Assembly (NCBI RefSeq): GCF_009870125.1
Contig: NC_046680.1
Coordinates: forward strand, 11,036,001 to 11,100,000
DNA: 64,000 nucleotides
Direction: 5' to 3'
Origin: Drosophila pseudoobscura
Taxonomy: Eukaryota > Arthropoda > Insecta > Diptera > Drosophilidae
Positions 43,501-54,700 of the stretch are shown here, one piece after another. The notes beneath the pieces are model-generated. The model was not told where the DNA came from, made no database searches, and worked only from the letters and a program-made list of their open reading frames with translations. The stretch's first letter is position 1. The number at the start of each line of letters is the position of its first letter. Both the position numbers and the translations under genes were made by a program.

Positions 43501-45571
43501 TGGCCTCCTCCTCGTCCATCAGAGCGATTCGCAGAAGGCAGGTAAACTTGGACCGTATAAGGTTCTCCTCAATCTTTGGAAGGAAATCCAGCAAAGCATT
43601 CACCAGGCGCTTAAACTTTGGATCATTGTCTAGATGGCAGCACCAAGTTAGTTTTTTACTAGTTTACGATCGAATGGCGAATGCATACCAATAATGTAGG
43701 AGCTGTAGAATTTCAGCTGCTGTAAAGTGTTGAGTATCGATCCGCTGGCATTCCACGCTGTCTTGTCGTATCGTATCTTTTGTTCAAGAAACCGAAAATC
43801 GAGGAAAATCTTGCGGAACAGAGCCACGCTCTCGGAGTGCTCCAAATTGGTCAGATGGTGGCCGATATGGCAATAGAAATAGCCATCCAAGAAGGGCACT
43901 GTCAGATCGTCATCATCGTCGAAAGCCTTTGTGATGCTGCCGTAAGAGGTAGAAAGAAATTTGAATTGTAAATACCGCTCGAAGGAAATCGGGCAGTATA
44001 TATAGTATAACACCTACTTGTAATGATCAACGATTCTCCTGTGGAGTGCAGCAGCGTTAGTCACCCTTAGTTTTAACTCCAAGTATATCGTGGGTATACT
44101 TATGGTCGACGGATGGGCCTGCTTTTCCACTAAGGAGTACCGGTGCAGCTTATTCACCACCACCATCGGATCGTCGCTATCTGATTTATCGTCTGACCAA
44201 ACCAGAGATAGGAGCTACATTCGAAAAGAACATTAAAGATAAGATATTTAATTGGCAATGAGCTAATCGAGGCACTTACATCGATTGGTATGTGGGCGGA
44301 CGGAGGGAATATGAAGAGCTTATCGAACATATTCCTATTTATAACCGGCTCCAGCACCTTCAGTGAGCTCTCGATAATGCTCGTGAGTTTATTGCAGTTC
44401 ACACTGGGATGAAAAAGAACAGATTTAAGAGTTGTGGCTAAGATTTCCCCTATATTCATGTACTCACTCTTTCCAATTCTCCCAAGTGGCCAGGCCGTCG
44501 CGTATACTCTCGGCAATAATGCTCAGGCTGCGTGGATTTGTCGTCAGCACTTCCCTGGGCAGATCCTCTGGCCTGCAGTGGAGATACTTGACAATTAGCG
44601 ACTCAGCCTCGTGCTCGGTGAGGGCATCCTTCAGCGGCACATGCTTGGTGGTCGCCGCGGACAGGTAATCGGTAACGCACTTGTAGCGAGTGGTCAGGAG
44701 TATCTTGCAGCCGAGATTGAACGCCTTCCAGGTGCGAACGCTCTGCACATTTCGCAGCACCAGCAGGCAGTTCTCGTATGGCTTGCTCTTGAGCAGGCGC
44801 CGCAGTTCGATTTTGACGCTGTCAATACGCTGCATGATGTTCCAGGTGCCGGAGTCACATCGGCTGCTCCAACTCGGATCGATCTGGTAGAGCAGAGTGA
44901 GCAGCATTTCGAGGTCTGCCTCGGGGCTGTTGCAGTTCTTCACGTTCAGCCAGAATATCTTAAAGTCCATCTTCTGCTGCACTTTGTACGAGGAGCAAAC
45001 GTCGAGCACTAGCCATTGCTTGCCGGCGCCCAGGGGGCCATCGACCAGGACATTCTTGGCTGGCCTCAACTCCAACAGGGCCTTGGTTAAGTCGAGGAAC
45101 TGTCCACAGAACGTACAAACATATAAATAAAAATTAATTTTAAATATTTCATTAGTGCCAATATCTTACCGGTTTTAGGCGCGGCACATTGTACTTGGAA
45201 AACACTTGATTGTCATTGAACAGACGATCCCTCTGCTCTACGTACAGCCTGGTGTTGGGGCTCGGCTGTAGGTACTCGGCTTTGATGGGCGTCATCAGGA
45301 ATTCGTAGTTGGCCCCATCGCGATAGTTGAGAACCTCCTCGACGAATCTTTTAACGATGCTCTCTGGCTTCTCGAGCAATTTCCAAAACAAAAGGTAGAT
45401 TCTAACATCCGTTTGATCCGATGCAAAGATGAAATCGATTTCCCTTTTGGTTAGTATCGAACGCAGTGAGTCCTCCACATCCTTGCAGTCAAAGTCCTCA
45501 ATGAAGGGGTCCAAAAACACCGACAATATATCCTTATAATGGTAATGCATCTGATTCACATCAGTGTCCAT
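40576..45571 (-). CDS. Dark: Dark (Ark), fly Apaf-1: apoptosome scaffold
   Basis: Adaptor that assembles into the octameric apoptosome and activates the initiator caspase Dronc. The exons are 45170-45571, 44468-45099, 44280-44403, 44018-44214, 43689-43936, 41699-43629, 41514-41633 and 40576-41451. All phases close, giving 1,509 residues (D. melanogaster about 1,440). Residues about 1-95 form the CARD. The NB-ARC ATPase core follows: P-loop GPLGAGKQ at 155-162 and Walker B-like LLVLRNV. The family block [20 protein letters not shown] and a winged-helix region with [10 protein letters not shown] come next. WD40 repeats fill the C-terminal half ([25 protein letters not shown]). The protein ends in an acidic tail. 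Sequence agrees closely with what I recall of fly Dark, including [17 protein letters not shown] and THMRNNQ. The large fifth intracellular exon encodes most WD40 blades. Confidence 0.96.
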
Positions 45572-46714
45572 TGTGGTCTATAAAAATAGCCTAGTCTATC
45601 TATAAAAATACACACAAAAACAACAAAATTTTGTATCAACAGGTCTTGATCGCAAAAAAAAATACAAACAGAGAACAGAGTTTCCGAACTATCAGAGAAT
45701 GGTGAAATTAGATACGTGCAGCGATCGTGGACCATGACAACTCCTTCTGAGTGCTGATCGTCAAGGAAATCCAAAAAACTTGATCAACTCGAACAGATTC
45801 GGAATTCGTGACACAGAAGCATACGATCATAAAAGGAAATTCTAGTTCGAATCTGTGCACTGTCTTTCTTCAATGTCTCGTCTCCAAACTCGGACACTAG
45901 CCTATCACTATTTACTTATTAAATTAACTCTTCGATTAGATTATGTGTCTGTCGATTGCCCGCCATATCGACGACAGGTGAGTCATAGCCGAGAATCCCG
46001 AGTGGAAGCCTGGATGGATGTTCGGATAATGTGCTTAAGCATAACAACAGATACAAGTGAATGAACTTGGAGCGTTTGTATGTGCGCTCTTGAGTCACAA
46101 TGCCTTGAGTTTATTAAAAGAGAAACACACACAGAAAATCGGGGTGGAAAACAACCACACAACCACGTATGCACACAAGGGGGAACTGGCTGGAGTGCAA
46201 GCAAAACAAGTAAATTAATTATATTTTAGAATTTTGGCACTAGTAGAACAATTATTCTGCACAATACCAGTGCATTTGCACCTGCAACCTGTATACGTAC
46301 GAACAAACGCCACACACTAATACTTACATTTGTGTTTATTTATAACGAAACCGTTGTCCTTACATTAAATGAAAACTAATTCTATATGTATGTATTGCAC
46401 TTTATCTTATGCTAGTTGAGACATCGGCTGAACGAGTTCTGCGTTCTTTTGTCTTTCACATTTTCTTAGTTACGAGAACTGCGACGAGATTTCAAAATAA
46501 TAAATAAAAATTGCTAAAAAAATTGCGCACATTTGGCACAACAACAACACAATCTATAGTGTGAACGTTTAGCGGAAGCGAATAATTCCCATGAAAATGA
46601 TGAAACTTAAGAATTGTAGCGTAGTTCAGGTGAAAGATATCGTGGTTTTTTCGTAAGTAGACAGGAAGGATAGGATCTACAAGAAAATTTACAAGCAGTA
46701 TTATTTCCGCGGCT

Positions 46715-46828
46715 TAACTCAAGCTGTTCGCTTATTAAAACAGAGGGGGGTTAGGTGGCTTAAGTTTGTTTTTTTTTTCATAGGTAGATTTACGGTATAT
46801 TTCGCAAATGAGATGGTATATTTCTGAA
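46715..46828 (-). repeat. Dispersed promoter-like module, copy C (inverted)
   Basis: Read on the minus strand: AGAAATATACC, CGAAATATACCGTAAATC, a T-rich to A-rich switch (ATGAAAAAA), then CAAACTTAAGCCACCTAAC and CCCCCTCTGTTTTAATAAG, matching copies A and B in order. It is slightly longer through an A-tract and spacing insertions. It is in opposite orientation, about 7.8 kb from copy A. Confidence 0.6.
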
Positions 46829-47280
46829 AGTCTAGCTCACACAGCTTGCATAGTGTTTTCCAGTATTTTCCAATATTTTTTAAGATGCTTAAGCATTAAT
46901 ATGGAAATCCCAGGCCACATCGAATACAAAAACAGGCATGTCAAAAATTGGTTTCACACTGGCGCTTCCATGGGGCTTATATGGAAAAAAAACGGCCAAA
47001 CTTGTCAACAAACGTGCACTTCAGGTGACGCTTTTGTTAGTTACATACAAATGTAGTTAATATGTACCAACTGTCTAGCTAAATTAATTTAGTGGAAATC
47101 ATAAACCTTATTCTATAAACAATCCAATAAAGATGAGATTTTTAAGTTTACCAGTCTTATAGGAATTTGATTTATGAACGGGATAAAATTATGTGTTCAG
47201 GGCTGAGGCTCATAGCTAGCTAGTAATATTCAACCGAATATCAAAAAGGAGGAACATGATGGAACTGTAATACAATTAAT

Positions 47281-47364
47281 TCGTCAGTATATTTACGGTA
47301 TATTTTGAAGTTTGTGACGTATATTTCGGTATATTTATGACGGTCCGACGGTATATTTGACGAA
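47281..47364 (+). promoter_or_regulatory. Motif 6 cluster upstream of the PAIP1-like gene
   Basis: At least four GGTATATTT-type words lie in 84 bp (CAGTATATTT, CGGTATATTTT, CGGTATATTTATG, CGGTATATTTG), plus the associated GGTCCGACGG word also found at 38,901 and, inverted-complement style, at 60,359. On the plus strand they are in forward orientation, which suits the rightward PAIP1-like gene. Confidence 0.5.
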
Positions 47365-47928
47365 TAAAGCGCTCCCGACAGTGAAAAGGCGAAATTGTTA
47401 ATTATCTTTTGCAAAGAAATAATTGGTAAATAGCGACAACAAAACAGCATAATATCAGCATCCCGCATCTTAATATATGCATTTTACAATCACGTGAACT
47501 TGTCGGCCATTAATATATATAATTCCGACAGACACGGAGACACGAGCAAGCGAAAGTTGAAAGGCAGCAAAGCAAAGGTGACAACGCAAGCAAGACGAAA
47601 AAAAAGAAAACCAACGACGTATACGTTTAATTTCGATCAAATTAAGGTAGGCATTGAAAACTGAAGCATCAGTGTCAGAAAGATTTGTGAGTCAGTGCAA
47701 GTCTGTAAAGAAAATATAGGAAACGACTTTTTGTGCTTGAAAAAAAATAAAATCACCTAGCGAAGAAACAAAATGTCCGCAATTGTGGCGGAATTGGCGT
47801 CGGCGCTCGGCGTCCACGTAACCGCATCATTGAAACATGAATGTGATTTGTTTGGTGCTTTTTAAAACGTGTTCAGAGCTAATTGTGTGTTTTTATTTTT
47901 AGTTTTCGAAATCGACGCCGCTATCGCT

Positions 47929-49763
47929 ATGTCATGCCGCGCACCCTTCCAATCCGAAGACAAGTATGAGCCACTACGTCGACCGAATCCCGGGGGCAAT
48001 GCCGCCGCCACTGGCTTGGCCCATGCCGCCGCCATCCCTTTAGACCAACAGGCGCACTTATTCAACGACTATGGAGGAGCTGCGGGCTATACTCAGAGTG
48101 AGTACGCTCCTGGTCAAGCAGTTGGTTATGCACAGGCCCAGGCCCAGGCTTTGTCTGAGCTGGCCAGCGGCTTTGACGGCTCATCGAAATTGTCGGCGGC
48201 CGCCACAGTTTTTATACCGAGGGCAGTCGTGCCCCCACAACCCCACTCGCGACATCAGCAATATCAGCAGCACCAGCCAGGTGGAACAGCGCCTTACGGT
48301 CAGCAGCAGCAGCAGCACCGCTATGTCAATGGCTACAAGCATCATCATCAGCACCAGCAGCACCACCATCAGCATCAGCAGCACTACAACAACCATCATC
48401 ACCACCAGCATCAGCAGAAGTTTAAGAATGATATGCAAAATCTACCGAATTCTCTCCAAAGCCGACTGAACGTATCCAATCAGCAGTCCTCAAACAATGG
48501 ATCAATGGGGGGCAATTTCTATCCGCAGCAGGTACAGCAGCAACTGCCACACCAACAGAACACACAACATCAACACGGGAAATTCCAACGTTACGCTCAT
48601 TTAAATAATTCATTCCAACAAATCGCACAGCAGCCGCACCATCAGCAGCAACAGCAGCAGCAGCAGCAGTATTTCCAAAATCAACAGCAGCAGCAGCAGC
48701 CACAAGCCTCTACTTCGTCCGCAGCTGCCTCGTCCTCGTCGTCGTCGAACGCGTCGCAGCCGGACATGGCTACCATTGCATTGGAGTATCTCGATACAGT
48801 GATACATTGCCTTAACCAGGTGAGATCCATTAATTCCATATGCTTTGGGGTCTGGCCCACTAATCGCGTTCTATTCGGTCCATCTTTCAGAATCCGGGCC
48901 AATTTGATACAATCGCATCACGTTTCCTAACCATTTTCGACGGCATGGAGAACAACCACTACGTACTCTCGATCGCCATGGAGGATATATTCGAGAAATC
49001 CATCGAGCAGCCGAACTTCCGATACATGGGGGCCAAGCTGTACAATTTGCTGCACATGCTGAACCCCAAACCAGACTCGCTGTTCCACACTCTACTCAAA
49101 TGCAAGCTCGACTACCACCAGGAGGAAGTGTCGAAGTATATGACTTCTGGGGAGCAGCAAAAAGTGCGCGAGACTGCGCTCTTCCTCGCCGAGCTCTACA
49201 TGCAGCTCCGCGGGGATGACGACGCTCGTATCCAACTCATTGCCGTTAACATTGTGTACTCTCTGACCAAGCTCCTGGCCTGTGAAAGTGCCGAAAACGT
49301 GCGCTGCATTTGCCAGACCCTGAAGCTGGCCGGCTACGACCTCACCGCCGACTGCCCAAAAGACATGCTGAATATAATCACAGCCCTGAAAGAGATTGAA
49401 CTGAAGACCAACGGCAGGTACGCAATGGCCGCCAGCGTCATTGCCTTGCAGCAGAACAACTGGGGCCGCAAGGTCTCCAACGCTCTCGGTGGCGAGGAGG
49501 ATACTGTGGCAGAGCCACCGCGCCTCAGCGATGAGCCCGTTTTCTACGGCCCCGATGGCCATGAGCTGACTGCCGAGGAGACGGACTTTCTCGCTGCCGA
49601 GGACGATGCCAATGGCAGTGAAGGCGACGAATTCGATGTACGAGACGGCGACCTGGATCTCGATCCCGAAATGGACGAGGAAACCGAGCGCGCGTACAAG
49701 GACTTCTGCAAGCAGGGTCAGCAGCAGGCGCAGGCTAAGGGCCAGTCCAATCGCAAAACTTAG
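47929..49763 (+). CDS. PAIP1-like poly(A)-binding-protein partner (PAM2 + MIF4G)
   Basis: Translation factor of the PAIP1 type, expected to bridge poly(A)-binding protein and eIF4A/eIF3 and so favour mRNA circularisation. The exons are 47929-48819 and 48891-49763, giving 587 residues. The PABP-binding PAM2 motif SKLSAAATVFIP is at about 87-98. A long Gln/His-rich low-complexity region (about 105-275) follows. The MIF4G HEAT domain (about 280-475) contains FLTIFDGMENNHYVLSIAMED and ends near ALQQNNWGR. The acidic C-terminus (FDVRDGDLDLDPEMDEETERAYKDF) matches the second PABP-binding site of PAIP1. The start at 47929 follows a 5' splice acceptor ending at 47902; it is the first ATG in this exon's main frame. 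I recall CG8963 as the D. melanogaster counterpart. Confidence 0.9.
48301..48706 (+). repeat. CAG/CAT repeats coding Gln/His tracts
   Basis: Interrupted CAG and CAT triplets in the PAIP1-like gene encode Gln and His runs (about 48301-48420 and 48640-48706). These are coding microsatellites, likely variable in length. Confidence 0.8.
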
Positions 49764-50483
49764 ACGGGTATCTGTGTGGTTTAATGGCGTGGCAGCTAGA
49801 TATATAGTACTCGTACATGTGTATGCACGAACACCAGGAAGCGAATTAATATATGTATAAAGCATTTTTAACACATTTCTCGGTTGTAGGATGATTGATA
49901 ATTTCAGTTGCATGGTTCAGAACCAATTGTAATTATCTTTTAAATTATTTGATAGCAAATTGTTTGTGATATATTTCGTTTCATGCGCCACTATGACATG
50001 TTTATAACCATTTTTTTCTAACCATATTTTTGTGATACGCTTCTTTTGTATCTGTATGTCGCCACATGGTCGGCCCTCCCAAACCACCCCCGACTCAACA
50101 GCTAATCATTTTTGGTTTGTTCTTTTTTTTTTTATTTATTTGTGTTTATTTGCAAGGAAAACATCAATTGAATTTAATTAAATTGCTTAAAACAAAACCA
50201 CGATAAAGATCCACTGCCACGCCGCTGCAACAAAACACACACCAGCTGCATTAAAAGCGTCATACATATGTACACCCACACTTACATAGCATATGTGTAG
50301 ACTTATAACGGCGGAACAAAGCAAAACAAGAACGAAACGAAACAAATGCAAAAAAAAAACAAAATAATTTCACATTCAATTAAATCAACATTCTCTTGAT
50401 CATACAAATCGAAATGGAGCAGCAGCCACGTCTAATTTTTAAATAATTGTAATTAATATTAATGAACCCATGATTTAATTATA

Positions 50484-50489
50484 AATAAA
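50484..50489 (+). terminator. Candidate poly(A) signal of the PAIP1-like gene
   Basis: AATAAA about 720 nt past the stop; the intervening sequence is AT-rich and suits a 3' untranslated region. Earlier, weaker variants exist, so the 3' end is not certain. Confidence 0.35.
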
Positions 50490-51771
50490 AATTATCGAAT
50501 TGCGTTTAAAACAAAAATTGGTCTGCGATACATAATTGGGCTTCAAATTTATATGCAACGCAGTTTATTTAACAAATTGTTTGCGCGCAAATCAATTAAA
50601 CCATTTCAACTATCGATAGCATTTTTCTTGTCTGCAGCCCTGAATATTGGACTTAACTGTGTCTCTAGCAGTCTACACTTAACGTTTCATTGAATAATTG
50701 TTGTAGCCCTGGATTTGTTGTGCGAAGAATTCCGGAATTAAATATATGTAGTGCAGCCCTGGGATATTGTTTTGTGTGCGGAAAACTCGAGGAATTAAAT
50801 GTATGTTAGGCCGTGACAAGCCCGATCTCGTGCAAGTCAAGAACACTCGCGAAGCCTCAAGGAGCAGTGTCGGTGCCCGTATTAAAGCATTGAAGGCCTT
50901 GAAAAGAATTCAGAGACCAAAACAAGAGTGACGTCATAATGGTGCTATTTATGTATATACAGACAAACATATTCATATATGTGGGATACAGAGTTTTGCT
51001 AAATATTGGATTGGCTAGTGAAATATACTGAAAAGCGAACAACACGCAAACAAACACATACACAGGGCCATTAATAGATAAATACAAAACTAGCAATAAG
51101 CTGTAATTCTCTAAAGTATTTATAAGAAAAGCAACAAAAACGCGACAAAAGTGACAACTAAAGGTCACAAAAAACACAGTGCAATGGCAAAACAACAAAT
51201 ACTACTAAACGATACATAGCGTGCCGAGGGTGGGAGGGAGAATTGTGCGTATCCGTGTGTACTTCTGTTCGGGTCGAGTGTGTGTGTGTGTGCGTATGTA
51301 TTTTTTGAGTATTTTTGCAGACAACAAAGCTAGAGGAGACGAAATCCTTCAAGGGAAAAAGTGTTAAAATATGATAGATAGAATAAAATCCATTAATGGC
51401 GACTCGGTCTAGTGTCGTAGGCACTGTTTTGAGCAAAAATCTCAAGTACCTCATGACCATGCAATCTGGATTGTATCTGAAGAGTGCACTCTCTTTGAAT
51501 GAACGACCCAGAAATATAATCCAGATCATACATAGCATAGTGCCAGGCGTTGGCGTTTGAAGCACACTCTAATCAATTATTGCGCTCTGTGCTTTTAAGG
51601 TCGACTGCAGCGGTAGCAGCTGATTTATGACAGGACATCATGCACTAAGGAGACTTAAGTCGACGCCACCCACAACGAGAATCAAAGCGGAGATAATTTT
51701 ATACAGAAGCCCCCACCACCCCCCTCAACATCCCAACAAAACGGTCCCACGAGGGTACCACAAGTGTCGTC
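50490..51771. other. Spacer and Ehbp1 5' region
   Basis: Contains a DRE (50611-50618), two degenerate tandem units (50699-50805), a GT microsatellite (about 51280-51296) and, near the right end, the presumed Ehbp1 5' untranslated region. A 135-codon minus-strand frame (51158-51565) is present, but I cannot support it as a gene. Confidence 0.45.
50699..50805 (+). repeat. Two degenerate tandem units of about 53 bp
   Basis: Both units share GTnnAGCCCTGG, TTGTG, a GAAnnnnTCnnGGAATTAAAT core and TATGTA at the end. A further partial CTGCAGCCCTGAATATTGG lies at 50632. This is local duplication in non-coding DNA. Confidence 0.5.
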
Positions 51772-54700
51772 ATGGGCAGCGTCTGGAAGCGTTTACAGCG
51801 CAATTTCAAGCGAGCGGCAAAGTTCCAGTTCACCGCCTCCTACCACGACCTGCACCTAGAGACCACCGCCAAATGGTAAGTGATGTTATCTATGTATATC
51901 TATGGTTGGGATACAAGTATTCAGAGCTCTTCTGGACAGCCGAAAATGAGGAATTTCTCGTTTTCAAGTGGCCCATAAACCCCTTCACCAATATGAGTGT
52001 GCTTATATACTCGTACATGACCCCACTTCCTGTTGATATTAAAATTCTTTATGCAGACTGCTCTTTTTAATCATTATTTGCATATATGAACCAATATGTA
52101 CAGGCATATCAGCTCAAGGGCCCACATATCTGTATAAATACGGTCATTTTCCGGGAACAAAAAATGTTATTCATTTCATTTTTACATACATGAAATGTAC
52201 GAGTATGTATAATAAGACCGCGTATGTTCTTAGAATAGATTCGAGTTGAAAGCACTTTCAGATTCCTCAGAAACAGATAATCCATATATTAATTGAATCA
52301 TCTTTGAAGGCGGCCATCAAATCTCTCCATTGTGTGGACAAGAAGATCGAGACGCGTGGCCAGTGCACCATTACCATGGGAGCCGGATATGATGAACCCC
52401 CTGGTGGGCAATATATCCTGGCCAGTGCCGGACAATCACACCATATCCGTCACCCTCTTCAAGGATCCCCGCACTCACGAGCTGGAGGATAAGGATTGGA
52501 CCTTCGTCATCGAAGATGTGAGTGAGCAATGGGCGGTAAAACACACACATTACTTATATCTTGTAACAGGTCACGCCCATGGGAAAGAAACGTGTGCTGG
52601 CCAGCGCCAGCATTAATATGCGAAGGTACGCAAGCATCGAATCTACTCAGCAGAGCTTTACATTGAGTCTTAAGCCGGTCTCGAAGAAGATAACCGCAGC
52701 CAGCCTGGAACTAACCATCAGCTGTGTGTTCCTCCGAGAGGGCAAGGCAACGTGAGTAAACACCGGCAGGGATCCAGAGATCCAGTAAAAATGTACATAT
52801 GTATGTGTGTTTTGCAGAGATGAGGACATGCAGAGCGTTGTCTCAATGATGTCGGTGAACAACAACTGTGATGTGGCCCCGCTCGACGATCTGGAGGATA
52901 TACCGGACCTCGAGAATTTCAGCGAAATCACGGACAATCTATATGATTTCACCCATCAACTGGAGCAGATGACAACGAGCCTCAATGGCTGCATAGATGT
53001 GGCCACGCCGCTAAGTGGTAAGTGCCGTCCGTCCATCCTTTGTATGCACAGACTCTTGATGTTTCGATGTTTTTCTAAATGTACGCAAAATAGATCAGAC
53101 TAGATTAAGTATGTTAATTCTACTTTACTAAGTATATACTATATATATGCAACTCTTAGCTGTAGATACTATCTGTACAATAATTCCTCATACTCAAACG
53201 ATGTTTATTTCCCTTTCTATCCAATTCACACCACACCACATGTATCTTGAATGATTTACCCCGCAACTCTCGTATTCTTGTGCGTAAATTGTGTAAATTT
53301 AAATGTAATTTTCGTTATTCTTTTGCGTTTATTTTCCGTTTGTTACTCTGTGTAGTACCTTCGTTATCTGAAGATCCCACACCATTGGCCGAGTCCTTTA
53401 ATCAATTGCATTTTGAACTAGAAGCCGATGGCGAAAGGGAAGCTTCGCATACGCTTGAATTGCCCGCAGCTTCTGCTGCTGCTGTCGAAGAGGGTTCGAA
53501 AACGCCCAACGGATTGCAGCCAGTGGTGGAGAGCACGCCCACCAGGGGCACAGGTGAAATCAGGCAAACGGATCAGCAGAAGACACCTGCAGGCTCACTG
53601 GGATACAATCACAGTGAGGGATTCGCCAAGGTGATCACGTCCACACCGCTAGAACCAAAGGCAGCCACTGCCAAGGAGAGTGCGAAAGCAAAAAAGGGAA
53701 AGGCTCTAAACTTCGACGCGAAGGAGGAGTCTCGCCCAGTTGTCGATCTACCGGCTGAGCCCAAGAAGGAGGAGACCGCGAAGAGCGTTAAGAACAACAG
53801 CACGGCCACGGAAGTTGCCCCACCAGAGCAGACCACAAGGAGCAGCAGGGATGCCTCGTCGAATGCGAAGCGTGCCGAGCTGCAGCCGCTCAATCTGAAG
53901 AAGAGCTACGAGCCAGTAGCCCCTGCCCCCGCCCCAACGATTAATGATTCTGTCAAATCACAGTCGAGTGCAGTGGCCGGTGGAATGAACAGCCTAAAGC
54001 CTGTCGAAAAGATTGTACTAAAGGAGAACACACCCGGCCAGGATCTGCTCGAGTGGTGCAAAGAAGTTACCAAAGACTATCCAAATGTAAAGGTTACAAA
54101 CCTAACGACCAGCTGGCGCAACGGCATGGCATTCTGTGCCATCATCCATCATTTTGTCCCGGATCTAATGTGAGTGGTCTTTGTGATGCGCCAGAGATTG
54201 TTCATCTTTCATTATAATCTTCTGTCACTATTGCAGCGACATGACGAAGCTGAGTGCCCACGATGTGGTTGGCAATTGTCGCATTGCCTTCGATGCGGCC
54301 GAATCGCTGGGCATACCGCGTGTCATTGAGCCGCGGGACATGAATCTGCTGACAGTGCCGGACAAGCTGGCTGTCATGACATATCTGCACCAGTTGCGGG
54401 CGCACTTTACCGGCAAGCAGCTGCAAATCGAACAAATCGGTATGTAAACTATTGAAATTCTTATAAACAATCTATTTCACGGTGTGTCATCTCGCAGGTA
54501 CAACTTCGGACGAGTCGAGCTACGTTATTGGCAACTACAAGTCGGACAATTTGTCGCAGAACCTCAACTTTTCGCATCTGAAGACGCAGCTGTTGCATCA
54601 GAATTCCTTCGACGATGACATCTTTTCGTTGGACAAAGCCCAGCAGCTATCGCCGCAGAGCAAAAAAGACGTGAAGAACATTATTCTGTATAACTCGAAG

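Larger units (their letters stand above)
45572..47928. other. Divergent intergenic region, Dark and PAIP1-like
   Basis: Holds the 5' ends of Dark (leftward) and the PAIP1-like gene (rightward). It contains repeat copy C (46715-46828, inverted), a Motif 6 cluster (47281-47364) and probable 5' untranslated sequence of the PAIP1-like gene from about 47,500. A splice acceptor (TTTTTATTTTTAG) ends at 47902. An ATG at 47773 in good context (AAAATGTCC) opens a 30-codon frame that does not join in phase to the main frame; it may act as an upstream ORF. Confidence 0.5.

Noticed and set aside
48181-48703. Val/Leu-rich minus-strand frames opposite the PAIP1-like gene
   Set aside because: Reverse complements of CAG/CAT repeats.
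51158-51565. 135-codon minus-strand frame upstream of Ehbp1
   Set aside because: No recognisable domain. The second half is translated from a GT/CA microsatellite (HTHTHTHS), and no promoter or splice context supports it.
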